From: Tatumella ptyseos
GTDB taxonomy: Bacteria > Pseudomonadota > Gammaproteobacteria > Enterobacterales > Enterobacteriaceae
DNA: 64,000 nt
Direction: 5' to 3'
NCBI RefSeq assembly: GCF_030552895.1
Contig: NZ_CP130649.1
Location: forward strand, 2,480,001-2,544,000
Both the position numbers and the translations under genes were made by a program. Every line of letters begins with the position of its first letter. Within the stretch, counting starts at the first letter, position 1. Below, piece by piece: positions 21,017-29,755 of this stretch. Below the pieces are notes generated by a model. It was given only the letters and a program-made list of their open reading frames with translations, did not search any database and was not told the DNA's origin.

Positions 21017-22084
21017 TTACAGAATGATCGAGGTATCGGCAAAACGCCTTTCGGTTTGCGACTGACGCCATTGGCGAGGACTGGTGCCGAACCAACGCTT
21101 AAAGGCTCTCGAAAAGGCACTTACCTCAGAATATCCCAGTAACAATGCCATATCCGTGACTGAAATATGCGGCTGTTGCAGAAAACTCATCGCCATCTCC
21201 CCCCGTACTTTGTCCACCAACCCTGTAAAACTAATGCCCTCCTGACGTAATCGGCGCTGCAACGACCAAGGCGTCATTGCAACCTGTTCGGCAACCTGTT
21301 CAAGATCCGGCTCACCTTGCCCTATCGCAAGCTGAACTTGAACTCGAATTTGATCGATTAAGGGTTGAGTAGAGACTTGGCCGTTAAGCTGGCGAATAGC
21401 ATCTTGAGTTACCGTTAACAACATCGGATCGCTATCTGGCATGCTACGAAGGCCATCGCTTTTGGGGATCACCATGCAGTTAGTCGGTTGGTCAAACCAG
21501 ATCGGGGCATCGAAGACTTTACAGTGTTCATGCCACGCCGCAGGGCGCGGGTGCTCGAAATGGATTTCTCTCGGCGCCCAGTGACTGCCTAGCGCATGAC
21601 GGATCAAATTTAAAAACATACATAGCGTCAATTCAGCATCTTGGCGACGCTGAAGGATCGCACCATGACGGACTTGATAGTGCAATTGCCAGCAATCTCC
21701 CTTATCGACTAATTGAATTAAGGTATCGTGTTGATGATAGGGAAAAGCGCGAACGACGTTACGTAATGCCTCTTCTAAGGTAGCAGAGCAAATCCCGATA
21801 TAACCTATTAAGCCCAAGGATTGTGGTTTAAATTGTTTACCATAATAGAGGCCAAAGTTATCGACGCCTGAATGTTTGGCCGCGACCTCCATGACCCGAC
21901 AATAATTGACCAAGCTCAGGCTCATCGTTGGGTTTCCTAATAACTCAGGATCAATCCCACTCATGCCAAACACTCGATCAATATCCGCACCCTGATGCGT
22001 GATAAATTGGCTCAGTCCACTGGCGGCGGCCGCTAACACGCCATGGTGAGCCGCTTGTTGAGAGGTGGTGAATAAGGATTGCAT
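21017..22084 (-). CDS. AraC-family transcriptional regulator
   Basis: The 355-residue product has the N-terminal ligand-sensing domain of the OruR/ArgR-like AraC group (MSGIDPELLGNP, FGLYYGKQFKPQSLG, LGLIGYIGICSATLEEAL). The C-terminal double helix-turn-helix is visible as LEQVAEQVAMTPWSLQRRL and ISVTDMALLLGYSEVSAF, then RAFKRWFGTSPRQWR. Relatives activate catabolic genes in response to amino acids or amino alcohols. It stands 124 bases downstream of the kinase gene on the same strand, facing away from the permease-aminotransferase genes, and is the likely activator of that cluster. The inducer is unknown. Confidence 0.85.
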   Translation of the reverse strand: MQSLFTTSQQAAHHGVLAAAASGLSQFITHQGADIDRVFGMSGIDPELLGNPTMSLSLVNYCRVMEVAAKHSGVDNFGLYYGKQFKPQSLGLIGYIGICSATLEEALRNVVRAFPYHQHDTLIQLVDKGDCWQLHYQVRHGAILQRRQDAELTLCMFLNLIRHALGSHWAPREIHFEHPRPAAWHEHCKVFDAPIWFDQPTNCMVIPKSDGLRSMPDSDPMLLTVTQDAIRQLNGQVSTQPLIDQIRVQVQLAIGQGEPDLEQVAEQVAMTPWSLQRRLRQEGISFTGLVDKVRGEMAMSFLQQPHISVTDMALLLGYSEVSAFSRAFKRWFGTSPRQWRQSQTERRFADTSIIL

Positions 22085-22208
22085 GGTGATGACCTCATGG
22101 ATAATCGCAACGATACAATTAACATTGCAAACTTCATACCAATAGGAAGAATTGCGATATTACAAAGCGTTATCATCACCATGAACAGAAAATTACTTTT
22201 TCTGCGAC

Positions 22209-23228
22209 CTAATAGTGCATCGCCTGACCGATCGGCAGCTGCTTCCCCTCCAAATAGGTGCGACATAATCCTAGCGTCTGTGCCGACCAACCTTGTGCCA
22301 CACTTTTCGCCATCTCGGTCTCGCAATGCGAGCCTAACCATGCGGTTAATTGAATACGCCGTTGAATTAATAGGGCAGGTAATATCGCGAAGTCATCGTC
22401 GCTAAAATGATGGATACGCTGGTACCCCTCGATCCAGCGATCGACCCACAACGGTGCAGAAGGATGATGCTCGACGAAACTGATCGCCGCCGCCAGATCA
22501 TGTAAATACCAGCCAAACCCACAATCATCGAAATCGATTACCCGCGTTTCGCCACGGTCTAATAATAAATTGGTGAGGCGTAAATCGGCGTGGATTAACC
22601 CAAACCGATCGCTATATTGGCCATAGCGTGTCAATTTCGTATCCACATCGGCAATCACTGTTTCAATAAGATTATGATCGCGAGTTGATAGATCACTAAT
22701 ATCACGCCAATCTCCCCAATGGCTGCTGCTCCCTACCATTGAATCATGGTCCCAACGCAGACGCTGGAAATCATCTGGGCGCTGCCACTGGCGGCTGTGT
22801 TGATGTAATCGCGCCGTGATCTCCCCCAACTGTTTGAACGCATCGGGAGACACTTCACTCGTCGGCATCTCGCCCTCAATCCAGTGAAAGAGCACTGCAT
22901 GCCTCTGTTCATCGGGCGATAAGACATAAGTTTGAATACGTTCACCCTGACCATCTCGTAGTGCTTCGGGAACTTGTATCCCTTCCGTACGCAGGGCATC
23001 TAACCATAATAGCTCGCTTTCAATAGCCGCTTTCTGATGATAATTCCCCCGATGCAAACGGAGTGCATAACGTTTTCCTTGAGCCATCACCGAAAATGTT
23101 GCGTTTTCTGAACGGCATAACAATTTGATTTCCGCCTTCTGTAGCTGCGGATAGGCTTGCACCACATGGTTTGCAATATGCAGTAATACCGCTTGGTCGA
23201 GGGCATCGTATTGTTTCACACTCATCAT
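22209..23228 (-). CDS. APH-fold small-molecule kinase (hydroxylysine/ethanolamine kinase-like)
   Basis: The 339-residue product is an aminoglycoside-phosphotransferase-fold kinase. The catalytic loop is LIHADLRLTNLLLD (H213, D215, N220) and the metal-binding motif is RVIDFDDCGFGW (D232). The family includes RdoA/SrkA protein kinase, homoserine kinase and the human hydroxylysine kinase AGPHD1. Its divergent neighbours, an ethanolamine-type permease and a class III aminotransferase-fold enzyme, point to a small amino alcohol as substrate rather than a protein. The start MMSVKQ has AGGAGA a few bases ahead. Substrate assignment is inferred from context. Confidence 0.75.
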   Translation of the reverse strand: MMSVKQYDALDQAVLLHIANHVVQAYPQLQKAEIKLLCRSENATFSVMAQGKRYALRLHRGNYHQKAAIESELLWLDALRTEGIQVPEALRDGQGERIQTYVLSPDEQRHAVLFHWIEGEMPTSEVSPDAFKQLGEITARLHQHSRQWQRPDDFQRLRWDHDSMVGSSSHWGDWRDISDLSTRDHNLIETVIADVDTKLTRYGQYSDRFGLIHADLRLTNLLLDRGETRVIDFDDCGFGWYLHDLAAAISFVEHHPSAPLWVDRWIEGYQRIHHFSDDDFAILPALLIQRRIQLTAWLGSHCETEMAKSVAQGWSAQTLGLCRTYLEGKQLPIGQAMHY

Positions 23229-23476
23229 CTTCTCCTACACAGCGTTAATACCTAATGTGAGAAGTAGCATCTACCAGAGTGACCTCAGTGAGCTTGACGA
23301 TAAAACAGGGAAAGTTGACTGGAGAACACAGGCATGACTTTTTACGCAATGAGTTAACTTAAGATGACAACAAACTGTCTTTTCCGGTCAAGTTTCTCAC
23401 CGTTAAGCACTGCATTATCTTTCGAAACGCAGTATCAACCTGTAAGAACGTCTCAATAATGCTAACGGGGTTAACT

Positions 23477-24844
23477 ATGACAACATCATTAAAACCAACA
23501 CTGGGGGCACTCCATTTATGGGGAATCGCTGTGGGTCTGGTGATCTCAGGTGAGTATTTCGGCTGGAGCTATGGTTGGGGAGTGGCAGGAACACTCGGCT
23601 TCCTCGTCACAACGCTGATTATCGCCGTAATGTATACCTGCTTCATCTTTAGTTTTACTGAACTCACTACCGCAATTCCACAAGCGGGTGGACCCTTTGC
23701 CTATAGCCGTGCTGCGTATGGTGACACGGGCGGGTTGATTGCTGGCCTCGCGACGCTAATCGAATTCGTTTTCGCACCACCGGCTATCGCCATGGCGATT
23801 GGTGCTTATCTCAATGTGCAATATCCTACACTCAACCCTAAATATGCCGCTTTAGGCGCTTATATCGTTTTTATGGGGCTCAATATTCTTGGGGTGAAAT
23901 TAGCCGCGATGTTTGAACTGATCGTTACGCTACTGGCCGTGTTTGAGTTACTGGTTTTTATGGGCGTAGTTTCCCCAGGGTTTAGCATGAGTCATTTCGT
24001 GGCCCATGGCTGGTCAGGACAGGATCATTTCTCGATGGCTGCCCTGCCCGGCATCTTTGCGGCGATCCCTTTCGCGATCTGGTTTTTCTTGGCAATTGAG
24101 GGCGCTGCGATGGCCGCCGAAGAGGCCAAAAATCCTAAGAAGACCATCCCTATTGCCTACGTGACCGGTATTTTAACCCTAGTATTCTTAGCCATCAGTG
24201 TCATGTTGTTTGCAGGTGGCGCAGGCGACTGGCGTGCCCTATCCGGGATTAATGATCCGCTTCCTCAGGCAATGAAAATGATCGTCGGCGAACATTCTCA
24301 ATGGATGCATATGCTGGTTTGGATTGGACTATTCGGCCTAATCGCCAGCTTTCACGGCATTATTCTTGGCTACTCCCGACAATTCTTTGCCCTATCTCGT
24401 GGTGGCTATTTGCCTGCCTCACTGTGTAAGCTCAGCCGTTTTCAGACCCCACATCGCGCCATCATTGCGGGAGGAATCATCGGCATGATAGTGGTTTGTA
24501 ATGATGGCATGATGCTACAAGGTATGAGTTTAACGGCTGCGATGATCACTATGGCCGTATTCGGTGCCAACGTTATGTACATCATGAGTATGTTAAGTCT
24601 GTTCCGCTTACGTAAAACAGCGCCAACACTCGAACGTAGCTACCGTGCCCCTGGGTATCCCGTAATCCCCGGTATTGCATTAGTCCTCTCGATGATCTGC
24701 TTTGTCACCATGCTCTGGTTTAACCCCGTCATTGGTGGTCTATTTATCGGATTAATGATCCTCGGTTACCTCTATTTCCTCACCACTAAAGTGAGACGCC
24801 AATCGAGTCAGCAAATCAATCTTACCGTCGTAGAAAACAAATAA
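23477..24844 (+). CDS. Ethanolamine-type permease (APC superfamily)
   Basis: The product has 12 predicted membrane helices and belongs to the amino acid-polyamine-organocation superfamily. Its opening LGALHLWGIAVGLVISGEYF and GWSYGWGVAGT are characteristic of the proton-driven ethanolamine permease group (Eat). AIPQAGGPFAYSRAAYGD and FFLAIEGAAMAAEEAKNPKK are typical superfamily motifs. I prefer the ATG at 23477 (MTTSLKPTLG, 455 residues); an in-frame ATG at 23459 would add six residues. It is followed 67 bases later by the aminotransferase-fold gene and is divergent from the kinase gene across about 240 bases, where the shared control region must lie. Confidence 0.82.
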   Translation: MTTSLKPTLGALHLWGIAVGLVISGEYFGWSYGWGVAGTLGFLVTTLIIAVMYTCFIFSFTELTTAIPQAGGPFAYSRAAYGDTGGLIAGLATLIEFVFAPPAIAMAIGAYLNVQYPTLNPKYAALGAYIVFMGLNILGVKLAAMFELIVTLLAVFELLVFMGVVSPGFSMSHFVAHGWSGQDHFSMAALPGIFAAIPFAIWFFLAIEGAAMAAEEAKNPKKTIPIAYVTGILTLVFLAISVMLFAGGAGDWRALSGINDPLPQAMKMIVGEHSQWMHMLVWIGLFGLIASFHGIILGYSRQFFALSRGGYLPASLCKLSRFQTPHRAIIAGGIIGMIVVCNDGMMLQGMSLTAAMITMAVFGANVMYIMSMLSLFRLRKTAPTLERSYRAPGYPVIPGIALVLSMICFVTMLWFNPVIGGLFIGLMILGYLYFLTTKVRRQSSQQINLTVVENK

Positions 24845-24911
24845 TTCCTGATGAGATAGGGCAATGGCCCTATCCAAAACCTCTTACTGACGATAGCAGT
24901 ACAAGGAGTAG

Positions 24912-26255
24912 ATGATGACCACACGTTCCACGATTATGGATACCAACAGCTTTCGCGCTGAACATGCCGATGCATTAAGCCCTGAAATCCGTCAACTCAC
25001 CGATAAACGCGATCGTATCCTTGGCGAATCTTACCGCCTGTTTTATCGTAATCCGGTTCATCTAGTAAAAGGTGAAGGACAATATTTATGGGATGCAGAA
25101 GGCCGAAAATATCTCGATGTCTATAATAATGTCGCCAGCATTGGGCACTGCCACCCCGCGGTGATCGAGGCGGTGAGTAAGCAAATGCAGCAGCTCAATA
25201 CCCATACCCGTTACCTTCATGAGAATATCTTAAATTATACAGAATCGATCTTAGCAACCACCCCAACGGAAATCGATCGTGCGATGTATATGTGTACCGG
25301 ATCAGAGGCGAATGATCTGGCTATTCGTGTCGCGAAATCCTTCAGTGGTGGAACAGGGATCATTGTAACTCAAGAGGCCTATCACGGTACCAGTGAGTTA
25401 ACCTCAGGCGCCTCCCCCGCATTAGGAAGTGGCCAAGCGTTGGCAGCAACGACGCGCGTCGTCCCTGCCCCGGATTTTTATCGTTTAACACCCAGCGATC
25501 CAGGCCATTGGTTTGCCAATGAGATCCAAAAACAGATTGATGATATGAAACAAAACGGTATCAAGTTTGCAGGCTTTCTTGCCGATTCGATCTTCTCGTC
25601 AGATGGCGTGTTACCCAATCCTCCGGGCTTTCTTAAAGCGGCGATCGATGTCGTTCATAAGAACGGCGGTATTTTTATTGCGGACGAAGTCCAACCCGGA
25701 TTTGCTCGCACAGGAGATACCTTCTGGGGCTTTGCGCGCCACGGCGTAGTGCCCGACATTATTACCACGGGTAAACCGATGGGGAATGGGATCCCGGTCT
25801 CGGCACTCTTTGCGAAAAGTGATGTGCTCGCCTCGTTCAGTGACCATATTCCTTACTTCAATACCTTTGGCGGTAACCCTGTTTCAATGGCGGCCGCACA
25901 AGCTGTATTAAAAGTCATTCAAGAAGAGAACTTGCAAGAGCATAGCCGCATGATGGGCGCTCGATTACTCGAAGAGCTTAGCCGCTTGCAACAAAAATAT
26001 CGCTGTGTCGGCGATGTTCGAGGTGCAGGACTCTTTATTGGCTTTGAATTGGTGACTGATCCGGAGACTAAACAACCGAATAAGGCGTTAGCCCTAGACT
26101 TAATCGAGCGCCTGCGTGATCAAGGGATCCTCACGTCAGTCGCGGGTCCTTATGGCAACGTATTAAAACTGCGCCCGCCTCTGGCTTTCCAAGCCGCGGA
26201 TATCGACTGGTTAGTGGGCGGTCTTGATCGCGCACTGGAACAACTCTGTCCTTAA
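24912..26255 (+). CDS. Class III PLP enzyme, candidate amino-alcohol phosphate phospholyase
   Basis: The 447-residue product is a class III pyridoxal-phosphate enzyme. It shows the cofactor phosphate site CTGSEANDLA, the ADEVQPGFARTG strand (D258) and the Schiff-base lysine K288 in TTGKPMGNGIP. The GKPMGNG form around the lysine is seen in the AGXT2L group, whose characterised members (ethanolamine-phosphate and phosphohydroxylysine phospholyases) release phosphate and ammonia rather than transfer the amino group. With the kinase and permease nearby, I infer cleavage of a phosphorylated amino alcohol to an aldehyde. An ordinary aminotransferase is the alternative. AAGGAG lies a few bases ahead of the start, and an in-frame second ATG follows at 24915. 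Confidence 0.75.
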   Translation: MMTTRSTIMDTNSFRAEHADALSPEIRQLTDKRDRILGESYRLFYRNPVHLVKGEGQYLWDAEGRKYLDVYNNVASIGHCHPAVIEAVSKQMQQLNTHTRYLHENILNYTESILATTPTEIDRAMYMCTGSEANDLAIRVAKSFSGGTGIIVTQEAYHGTSELTSGASPALGSGQALAATTRVVPAPDFYRLTPSDPGHWFANEIQKQIDDMKQNGIKFAGFLADSIFSSDGVLPNPPGFLKAAIDVVHKNGGIFIADEVQPGFARTGDTFWGFARHGVVPDIITTGKPMGNGIPVSALFAKSDVLASFSDHIPYFNTFGGNPVSMAAAQAVLKVIQEENLQEHSRMMGARLLEELSRLQQKYRCVGDVRGAGLFIGFELVTDPETKQPNKALALDLIERLRDQGILTSVAGPYGNVLKLRPPLAFQAADIDWLVGGLDRALEQLCP

Positions 26256-26340
26256 TCGCTCTCGTTCGCGCAGTCAGCCCTGGCTGCGCGTCCTTTCATG
26301 ATCTTTGCTTTCCTCTTACTCAATAATTGCCTAGAATGCT

Positions 26341-26424
26341 CAGACTCAACGGGGTGCAGTCACGCACTGCTGAGAAACACCCGTAGAACCTGATCCGGTT
26401 AATACCGGCGGAGGGATTTGAGCG
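26341..26424 (+). ncRNA. TPP riboswitch (THI element) before thiBPQ
   Basis: The conserved THI-box parts are present in order: GGGGTGC, then GCTGAGAAACACCC, GAACCTGATCCGGTTAATAC and CGGCGGAGGGA, closed by a short stem pairing ACTCA with TTGAG. Thiamine pyrophosphate binding should switch off the downstream thiamine-uptake genes. Downstream, CTTTGCGC (26440-26447) can pair with GCGCAAAG (26470-26477), overlapping the end of the ribosome-binding site and the first base of the thiB GTG. Control of translation is therefore likely. Confidence 0.95.
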
Positions 26425-26476
26425 CACCTTTCTCAGATCCTTTGCGCCAACGAGCAACATTTTCTAGGAGCGCAAA

Positions 26477-27475
26477 GTGTTTCCAACTAAAAAGTTTGTT
26501 ACAGGGTTATTATTGGCCCTCACCGCACTGCCCGCCTTGGCGGCTAAGCCAGTATTAACGGTCTATACCTACGACTCTTTCGCGTCAAAATGGGGACCAG
26601 GCCCGGCAATTAAAACCGCTTTCGAAAAACAATGCGGCTGTACATTACACTATGTCACCTTAGAAGATGGTATTTCACTGCTTAATCGCCTGCGAATGGA
26701 AGGCGCGCGCAGTAAAGCGGATGTCGTGCTGGGACTGGATAATAATCTATTAGAAAGCGCCACAAAAACCGGCCTCTTTGCCCCTGCTAATATTGATACG
26801 CAAAAGCTTAAGGTGCCCAATGGCTGGAGCGATAAGACTTTTATTCCTTATGATTACGGCTACTTTGCTTTCGTTTATAATAAAAAACGTTTAGCTCACC
26901 CGCCGAAAAGTCTACATGAGTTAGTCGAAAGCCCTGAAAAATGGCGTGTCATCTATGAAGATCCCCGTACCAGCACTCCAGGACTGGGGCTTTTATTGTG
27001 GATGAACCATGTATTTGGCGATAAAACCGCCCAAGCATGGCAGCAGTTGGCGAAAAAGACCGTCACCATCCCTCGCGGATGGAGTGAAGCTTATGGACTA
27101 TTTTTAAAAGGTGAAGCTGACCTGGTGCTAAGCTACACCACTTCACCGGCTTATCATATTATGGAAGAGCATAATAATGACTATGCCGCTGCGAACTTCT
27201 CAGAAGGTCATTATTTACAAGTTGAAGTGGCCGGGCAGCTCGCAAAAAGCCCACAGCCGGCGCTCGCTCATCAATTTATGCAGTTTATACTGTCTGATGA
27301 TTTCCAAAAAACCTTGACGACGGGCAACTGGATGTATCCGGCTACGCATCAACCGCTCCCCACCGCCATCGAGCAACTTCCGGTGCCTCAGAAAGCCTTA
27401 CAATACAGTGCGTCACAAGTAGCGGCTTCTCGAGCATCCTGGGTCGAAGCATGGCAGATGGCTGTTTCGCGTTAA
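26477..27475 (+). CDS. thiB: Thiamine ABC transporter, periplasmic binding protein
   Basis: ThiB captures thiamine, its monophosphate and pyrophosphate in the periplasm and passes them to ThiPQ. The gene starts with GTG at 26477, with TAGGAG seven bases ahead. The 332 residues begin with a signal peptide (about 1-22, ending LPALAA). They continue with the family segments LTVYTYDSFASKWGPGP, VVLGLDNNLL, PYDYGYFAFVYNK and SYTTSPAYH. It is first in the thiB-thiP-thiQ operon under the TPP riboswitch and overlaps the thiP start by one base. Confidence 0.96.
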   Translation: MFPTKKFVTGLLLALTALPALAAKPVLTVYTYDSFASKWGPGPAIKTAFEKQCGCTLHYVTLEDGISLLNRLRMEGARSKADVVLGLDNNLLESATKTGLFAPANIDTQKLKVPNGWSDKTFIPYDYGYFAFVYNKKRLAHPPKSLHELVESPEKWRVIYEDPRTSTPGLGLLLWMNHVFGDKTAQAWQQLAKKTVTIPRGWSEAYGLFLKGEADLVLSYTTSPAYHIMEEHNNDYAAANFSEGHYLQVEVAGQLAKSPQPALAHQFMQFILSDDFQKTLTTGNWMYPATHQPLPTAIEQLPVPQKALQYSASQVAASRASWVEAWQMAVSR

Positions 27476-29073
27476 TGAATCGTTGGCGTCTTCCCGGCAG
27501 CTTTGCGGCCTTTCTTATCCTTTTCTGTCTTATCGCAGCGCTTAGCGCGCTGCTGTTCGCCGCCCCCTTGCCTTCATTAGGGGGACTACTGGACGATGCC
27601 TACCTTCTTCATTTGATCGCGTTTTCGTTCAAACAAGCCTCACTCTCGGCCCTTATCGCCGTCGGTTTGGCGATCCCTATTGCTCGGGCCTTACAGCGTC
27701 GGCACTTTCCCGGTAAAATTTTATTGCTACGCCTTGCCAGTATGACTTTAATACTGCCAGTACTGGTGGCGGTATTCGGCTTAATGACCATTTACGGTCG
27801 TGAAGGCTGGCTGGCCATGCTGTGCCATCGGCTCGGTATCGATTATACCTTTAGCCCCTATGGGCTAAGCGGGATTCTACTGGCCCACGTCTTTTTTAAT
27901 TTACCACTCGCCACGCGCCTATTGTTACAAGCCTTACAACAGATACCTACTGAGCAGCGACAACTGGCCGATCAATTAGCGATTCAGGGATGGAATCTGT
28001 TTAAATTTCTAGAATGGCCTTGGTTAAAACGGCAACTATTCCCCGCCTTCGTACTGATTTTTATGCTCTGTTTTACTAGCTTTGCCATCGTCTTAACTTT
28101 AGGCGGTGGTCCCCAAGCCACCACCTTGGAGCTCGCAATCTACCAAGCTCTAAATTTTGATTACGACCCGGGTCGCGCCGCGCTACTCGCCATCATCCAA
28201 CTGTGTTGCTGCGGTGGCCTATTAGTTTGTAGCCATTGGTTAACCCCGATCCGCACTCATGAGGTGAGTTTACGCCAGACTTGGCAACCTAAAGTAGAGG
28301 GTGTAGGCGCCCTGATTATCGATGCGCTAGCGTTAGGGGCACTTATCCTATTACTGATCCCGCCACTTATCGCGGTCATCACTGCCGGTATCGGTCCGCA
28401 GACGCTTGCAGCCTTAACTGATCCAGCACTCTGGCAAGCAGTCGAGCTTTCACTCAACATTGCTGTCGTCGCGGGTGTATTCAGTGTCAGTATCATCCTA
28501 ATGATATTATGGACGTCTCGGGAATACCGTCGACGACAGCAGTATGGCTGGGCCAGTTGCCTTGAAGGCAGTGCAATGCTGATTTTAGGTGTTCCTAGTA
28601 TTGTTCTGGCTACAGGAGCTTTTCTAATCCTGAATCAAACCGTTGGACTCAATTATTCACCAGCCTATTTGGTCATTATCGTCAATACCTTGATGGCGTT
28701 ACCTTATGCCAGTAAGTTACTCGAAAGCCCCATGCGAGATTTAGCAAATCAATATAGTCGTCTCTGCCTCTCACTCAACTTAGGTGGCTGGCAGCGGTTA
28801 CGTTTTATTGAATTACCTCTATTAAGACAGCCGATGTTACAGGCCTTTGCGTTTGCATCATTGATGTCGATGGGAGACTTCGGTGTGATAGCTCTGTTCG
28901 GTAGCCAAGATTTTCAAACGCTACCTTATTACCTCTATCAGCAGATGGGCGCTTACCGGACGCAACAAGCGGCAGTGACTGCTCTACTATTACTGCTCTT
29001 GTGCTTCCTGATTTTTATTCTTATTGAAACCTTGGCGGACCGCAATGCTCACCGTAAATCAACTAAGTTGTGA
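27475..29073 (+). CDS. thiP: Thiamine ABC transporter, permease
   Basis: ThiP is the inner-membrane channel of the thiamine importer, two fused permease halves with about 12 helices. The 532 residues carry two copies of the permease EAA loop region (LADQLAIQGWNLFKFLEWPW and SLNLGGWQRLRFIELPLL). They also contain LPVLVAVFGLMTIYGREGW and TLGGGPQATTLELAIYQAL, matching E. coli ThiP. I chose the ATG at 27475, whose first base is the last base of the thiB stop (TAATG). The frame is open eight codons further upstream. Its end overlaps thiQ by 29 bases. Confidence 0.94.
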   Translation: MNRWRLPGSFAAFLILFCLIAALSALLFAAPLPSLGGLLDDAYLLHLIAFSFKQASLSALIAVGLAIPIARALQRRHFPGKILLLRLASMTLILPVLVAVFGLMTIYGREGWLAMLCHRLGIDYTFSPYGLSGILLAHVFFNLPLATRLLLQALQQIPTEQRQLADQLAIQGWNLFKFLEWPWLKRQLFPAFVLIFMLCFTSFAIVLTLGGGPQATTLELAIYQALNFDYDPGRAALLAIIQLCCCGGLLVCSHWLTPIRTHEVSLRQTWQPKVEGVGALIIDALALGALILLLIPPLIAVITAGIGPQTLAALTDPALWQAVELSLNIAVVAGVFSVSIILMILWTSREYRRRQQYGWASCLEGSAMLILGVPSIVLATGAFLILNQTVGLNYSPAYLVIIVNTLMALPYASKLLESPMRDLANQYSRLCLSLNLGGWQRLRFIELPLLRQPMLQAFAFASLMSMGDFGVIALFGSQDFQTLPYYLYQQMGAYRTQQAAVTALLLLLLCFLIFILIETLADRNAHRKSTKL

Positions 29074-29755
29074 TTACCCACAACAGCCCCTGAGTTTTAC
29101 CTTATCCGTTTCGGCAGGGGAACGGGTGGTGATATTAGGCCCTAGCGGCGCGGGCAAAAGTACACTGCTTAATTTAATCGCCGGTTTCATTCCCGCCAGC
29201 CAAGGAGAGGTATGGATAGCCAATCAGAATGCGACGACATTAGCCCCCGCCAAACGACCGCTATCGATGTTATTTCAGGAAAATAACCTTTTTACCCACC
29301 TGACCGTTAGGCAAAATCTCGCCCTCGGCTTATCCCCCACCATGCGTCTTTCTGCCGCTCAGCAGCAGAAACTCTTAGCATTAGCTGACCGTACCGGCCT
29401 GTTACCGCTGATGGATCGTTTGCCTACGCAGCTTTCCGGTGGCCAGCGACAACGCGTTGCGCTGACCCGCTGTTTACTCCGTGAGCAGCCTTTACTGTTA
29501 CTGGATGAACCTTTTTCAGCCTTAGACCCAGCCCTTCGCCAGGAGATGTTGGTCCTCACACAGGCGCTATGCGAGGAGAATAAACTAACGCTTGTGATGG
29601 TCTCACACCAACTCGCGGACGCACGCTTTCTTGCCGATCGCTGCATTGTCATCGATCAAGGAGAGGTGGCATGGAGTGGGACATGGCAACAGCTGGAAAA
29701 AGGCGACATTAAAGCCGCCAGAATGTTAGGGCTAACGCCAGTTAGTGACCAATAA
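29045..29755 (+). CDS. thiQ: Thiamine ABC transporter, ATP-binding protein
   Basis: ThiQ is the ATPase of the thiamine importer. The Walker A LGPSGAGKSTLLN, the Q-loop FQENNLF, the ABC signature LSGGQRQRVAL and the Walker B LLLLDEPFSALDP are intact. I start it at the ATG at 29045 (MLTVNQLSCDYPQQ), giving 236 residues, close to the 232 of E. coli ThiQ. An earlier in-frame start would add seven unrelated residues. The gene begins inside the end of thiP, and its own 3' end overlaps the convergent yabI by 14 bases. Confidence 0.95.
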   Translation: MLTVNQLSCDYPQQPLSFTLSVSAGERVVILGPSGAGKSTLLNLIAGFIPASQGEVWIANQNATTLAPAKRPLSMLFQENNLFTHLTVRQNLALGLSPTMRLSAAQQQKLLALADRTGLLPLMDRLPTQLSGGQRQRVALTRCLLREQPLLLLDEPFSALDPALRQEMLVLTQALCEENKLTLVMVSHQLADARFLADRCIVIDQGEVAWSGTWQQLEKGDIKAARMLGLTPVSDQ

